Source: Acanthochlamys bracteata (taxonomy: Eukaryota; Streptophyta; Magnoliopsida; Pandanales; Velloziaceae). From it: 64,000 bases of DNA. A program made the position numbers and the translations under genes. Below are positions 62,454 through 64,000 of this stretch, piece after piece; the first letter of the stretch is position 1; each line of letters opens with the position of its first letter. The notes below the pieces were generated by a model. The model did no database searches. It saw nothing but the letters and a program-made list of their open reading frames with translations, and was not told the DNA's origin. The stretch lies in contig CM034128.1 in assembly GCA_019914995.1 (NCBI GenBank), positions 5,582,501 through 5,646,500 on the forward strand, in the 5' to 3' direction.

Positions 62454-62976
62454 TAGCAAGAGATTGTGGTATATCGCCAGATAACAAATTTTCATTCAAG
62501 TAAAGAGTGTTCAGATACTTACAGCTTGATAGTTCTGGTGGAATCGGGCCAGATAAACCATTGTTAGATAGATCAAGGTTAACCAAATACGGCAACCAAT
62601 TGCAAAGCTACTAAGGGATTTGTCCAGAGATTGAGTTAGAAGATAAAACAAGAGTCGTCGCAATTTTACAAAACTGGAGAGCAGAAGGAACAGAGCCAGT
62701 GAGAAACATAGAAGGCAGAGAAATAGAAAGCACACGATTCTCTATTGTATTCCAACACGAAACGCTTCTGAAGTTGCAGACGAATCCAGCAGAGCTCGAG
62801 TTACCAAAGTTCCAATTCAGACGACCGTCAGGGTCGCGTAGAGAATCTTTAATTCCACGTAAGCACCTGACGCCATCTTCTTCGGCAGCGTTGGCTAGTG
62901 CCGCCGCCGTCAATAGAAGAAGCAGCAACATCTCCGCCGCTGCTGATGCGACGGAGGGAAAGGATCGAAAATACAT
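62454..62976 (-). pseudogene. Truncated BIR-type LRR receptor kinase gene, no kinase domain
   Basis: The minus strand starts at 62976 (MYFRSFPSV) or, more likely, 62931 (MLLLLLLTAAALANAAEE), which gives a clean signal peptide. It goes on with the LRR N-terminal domain (EDGVRCLRGIKDSLRDPDGR, then WNFGNSSSAGFVC) and leucine-rich repeats, like the BAK1-interacting receptor (BIR) group, At5g48380 type. After SISGQIP two TAG codons stand side by side (62608-62613) where relatives have Ser-Gln. The same frame then resumes with LCNWLPYLVNLDLSNNGLSG, PIPPELSS and LSGDIPQSLAKF before homology ends at the inverted repeat. The remaining LRRs, transmembrane helix and kinase domain are absent. Intact BIR proteins sit in the plasma membrane and restrain BAK1. 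This copy cannot do so. Confidence 0.82.
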
Positions 62977-64000
62977 TCTAGCGCCGCCGCTGCTTCGTTC
63001 ACTTCGTTGGTTGAATGAGAGAGGGAGAGAGAATTGATTGTGGAGATTTGAGGGAAAGCTGGAGCAGGCAAAAAACAAAGGAAGAAGGATTGATAGGATC
63101 GGCGCCGGAAGGGAGAATATCGCTTCCGGAGAAGGAGTGAAATCGCGAGAGCGGAGCGAACGGGTGTTAGCAGCGAAAAAATGAGAGAAATGTGAAGAAA
63201 TGAATTCGGTTGGGAATATATATCTGTTTGTAATTTGTGCTAAGTTATTTGGACAAAATGAACATTTCAGAGACCCAGCGAGAAAAGCCCTGCGCGACTT
63301 TACTTGAAAAGTTTCGATTCGATGTTTTTTATTTTCTACTATTCAAAGCTGGGGCCAATAGAAAGCTTGCTACGGTCTAGTCTAGTCCGGACGAACTTGA
63401 AAAGTGCGATGGGCTTACAGCGGCTAAAAGCAGACGTATCCAAACGTTTATTTTACTGTTTTGTACTTTTTTGAGCTTAAAGTTTAAAAAAAGCACAGCC
63501 AAATAGTACATTGGATATAGCTCAAACGACTTCGTAGCCCATATAAGATTGACTAATTTTTTATTTGCGCGAGCGATTAAATATACAATTTTCTACAGGG
63601 AAAATTTAAACAAATTTAGGATAAAATATTAAAAAAATTCAAACGAGATTTCATGGTTAGTAATGCTTTGGACGACTAATAACTTTACCAATACAGTTTC
63701 CCCCAAATATGAAAAAAGAAATCCAACCAAAAAGAATATGAATCACATTTAATAAGTAAATTAAAATATTGATTTTTATTCTCTTCTTTCTCTTTTGTCT
63801 ATTCTATGGCTCGTCTTAAAACCCTCTTTATCTCATCCGTTCAGTGACTGATTCACCGTTATAGTCACTATTTAAAGTTGTTTTCTTTTTTGCCATCAGT
63901 ATTAGAGATTAAAGATGTCCTACGATGTTTTTTCAATTGAAAGCAACCACAAAAAATCAATGTGTGCTATAAGTCGGAGAGTAGTACACTTCATTCGAAG
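62977..64000. other. Upstream of the BIR-like pseudogene, no gene seen
   Basis: Probably contains the old promoter and 5' UTR of the BIR-like copy (62977-63240, with GAGAGAGGGAGAGAG runs). GACGTATCCAAACG at 63434 and GCACAGCCAAATAG at 63494 resemble DNA-element ends but are unpaired. The last 450 bp show no gene that I recognise. Confidence 0.35.

Noticed and set aside
62699-63037. 112-codon plus-strand frame
   Set aside because: It lies antisense to the signal peptide and LRR cap of the BIR-like copy, which has clear family homology. The plus frame matches nothing.
1-64000. tRNA, rRNA, CRISPR or bacterial operon features
   Set aside because: None seen on reading both strands. The sequence is plant nuclear DNA with spliceosomal introns.

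Overview
The window is nuclear DNA of a flowering plant, probably a dicot. It is AT-rich, its genes have GT-AG introns, and it is crowded with plant LTR retrotransposons, CACTA-like and Tourist/PIF-type DNA elements. I recognise no tRNA, rRNA or CRISPR array, and I cannot name the species.

Two host genes look intact, both on the minus strand. An alpha/beta-hydrolase (881-3495, 5 exons, 369 aa) keeps a full Ser-Asp-His triad. A chloroplast BASS4-type bile acid/sodium symporter (22907-27168, 14 exons, 422 aa) includes a 22-nt micro-exon. For both, every splice phase closes on one continuous reading frame.

Three host genes are broken. (1) A plant PARP3 gene (+, 39168-59486) survives as recognisable exons spread over about 20 kb, with stops and frame changes. 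Its first intron, normally short, holds a 13-kb nest of Copia elements. (2) An adenylate isopentenyltransferase (IPT, cytokinin synthesis) pseudogene (-, about 55150-55740) lies inside a 2.4-kb element with TIRs and a TTA target duplication. That element sits on a PARP3 3' splice site. (3) A BIR-type LRR receptor kinase gene (-, 62454-62976) is cut down to its signal peptide and first LRRs and ends at a 22-bp inverted repeat.

Layout. 1-5777: hydrolase gene with MITE-like repeats. 5783-20098: an old minus-strand Copia element split by a younger, nearly full-length Athila-type Gypsy element (9751-19017, LTRs about 1.27 kb, about 3% different by eye). 20327-22906: one CACTA-like end and unassigned sequence. 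22907-27168: BASS4. 27500-33063: two degraded minus-strand Copia elements. 33650-35025: a CACTA-like remnant. 35026-39167: no recognised gene, two TTA-flanked MITEs. 39168-59486: PARP3 pseudogene. Its intron 1 holds Copia-1 (+, 39733-52918), which holds Copia-2 (-, 42876-51589), which holds two solo LTRs of one family (44564-46064 and 49168-50606), each with a perfect 5-bp target duplication. 59487-64000: unassigned sequence and the BIR pseudogene.

The intact genes do not form a pathway with each other. The main story is the decay of PARP3 under repeated insertion, including a gene-carrying PIF/Harbinger-like element. Retroelements are described as fossils only.
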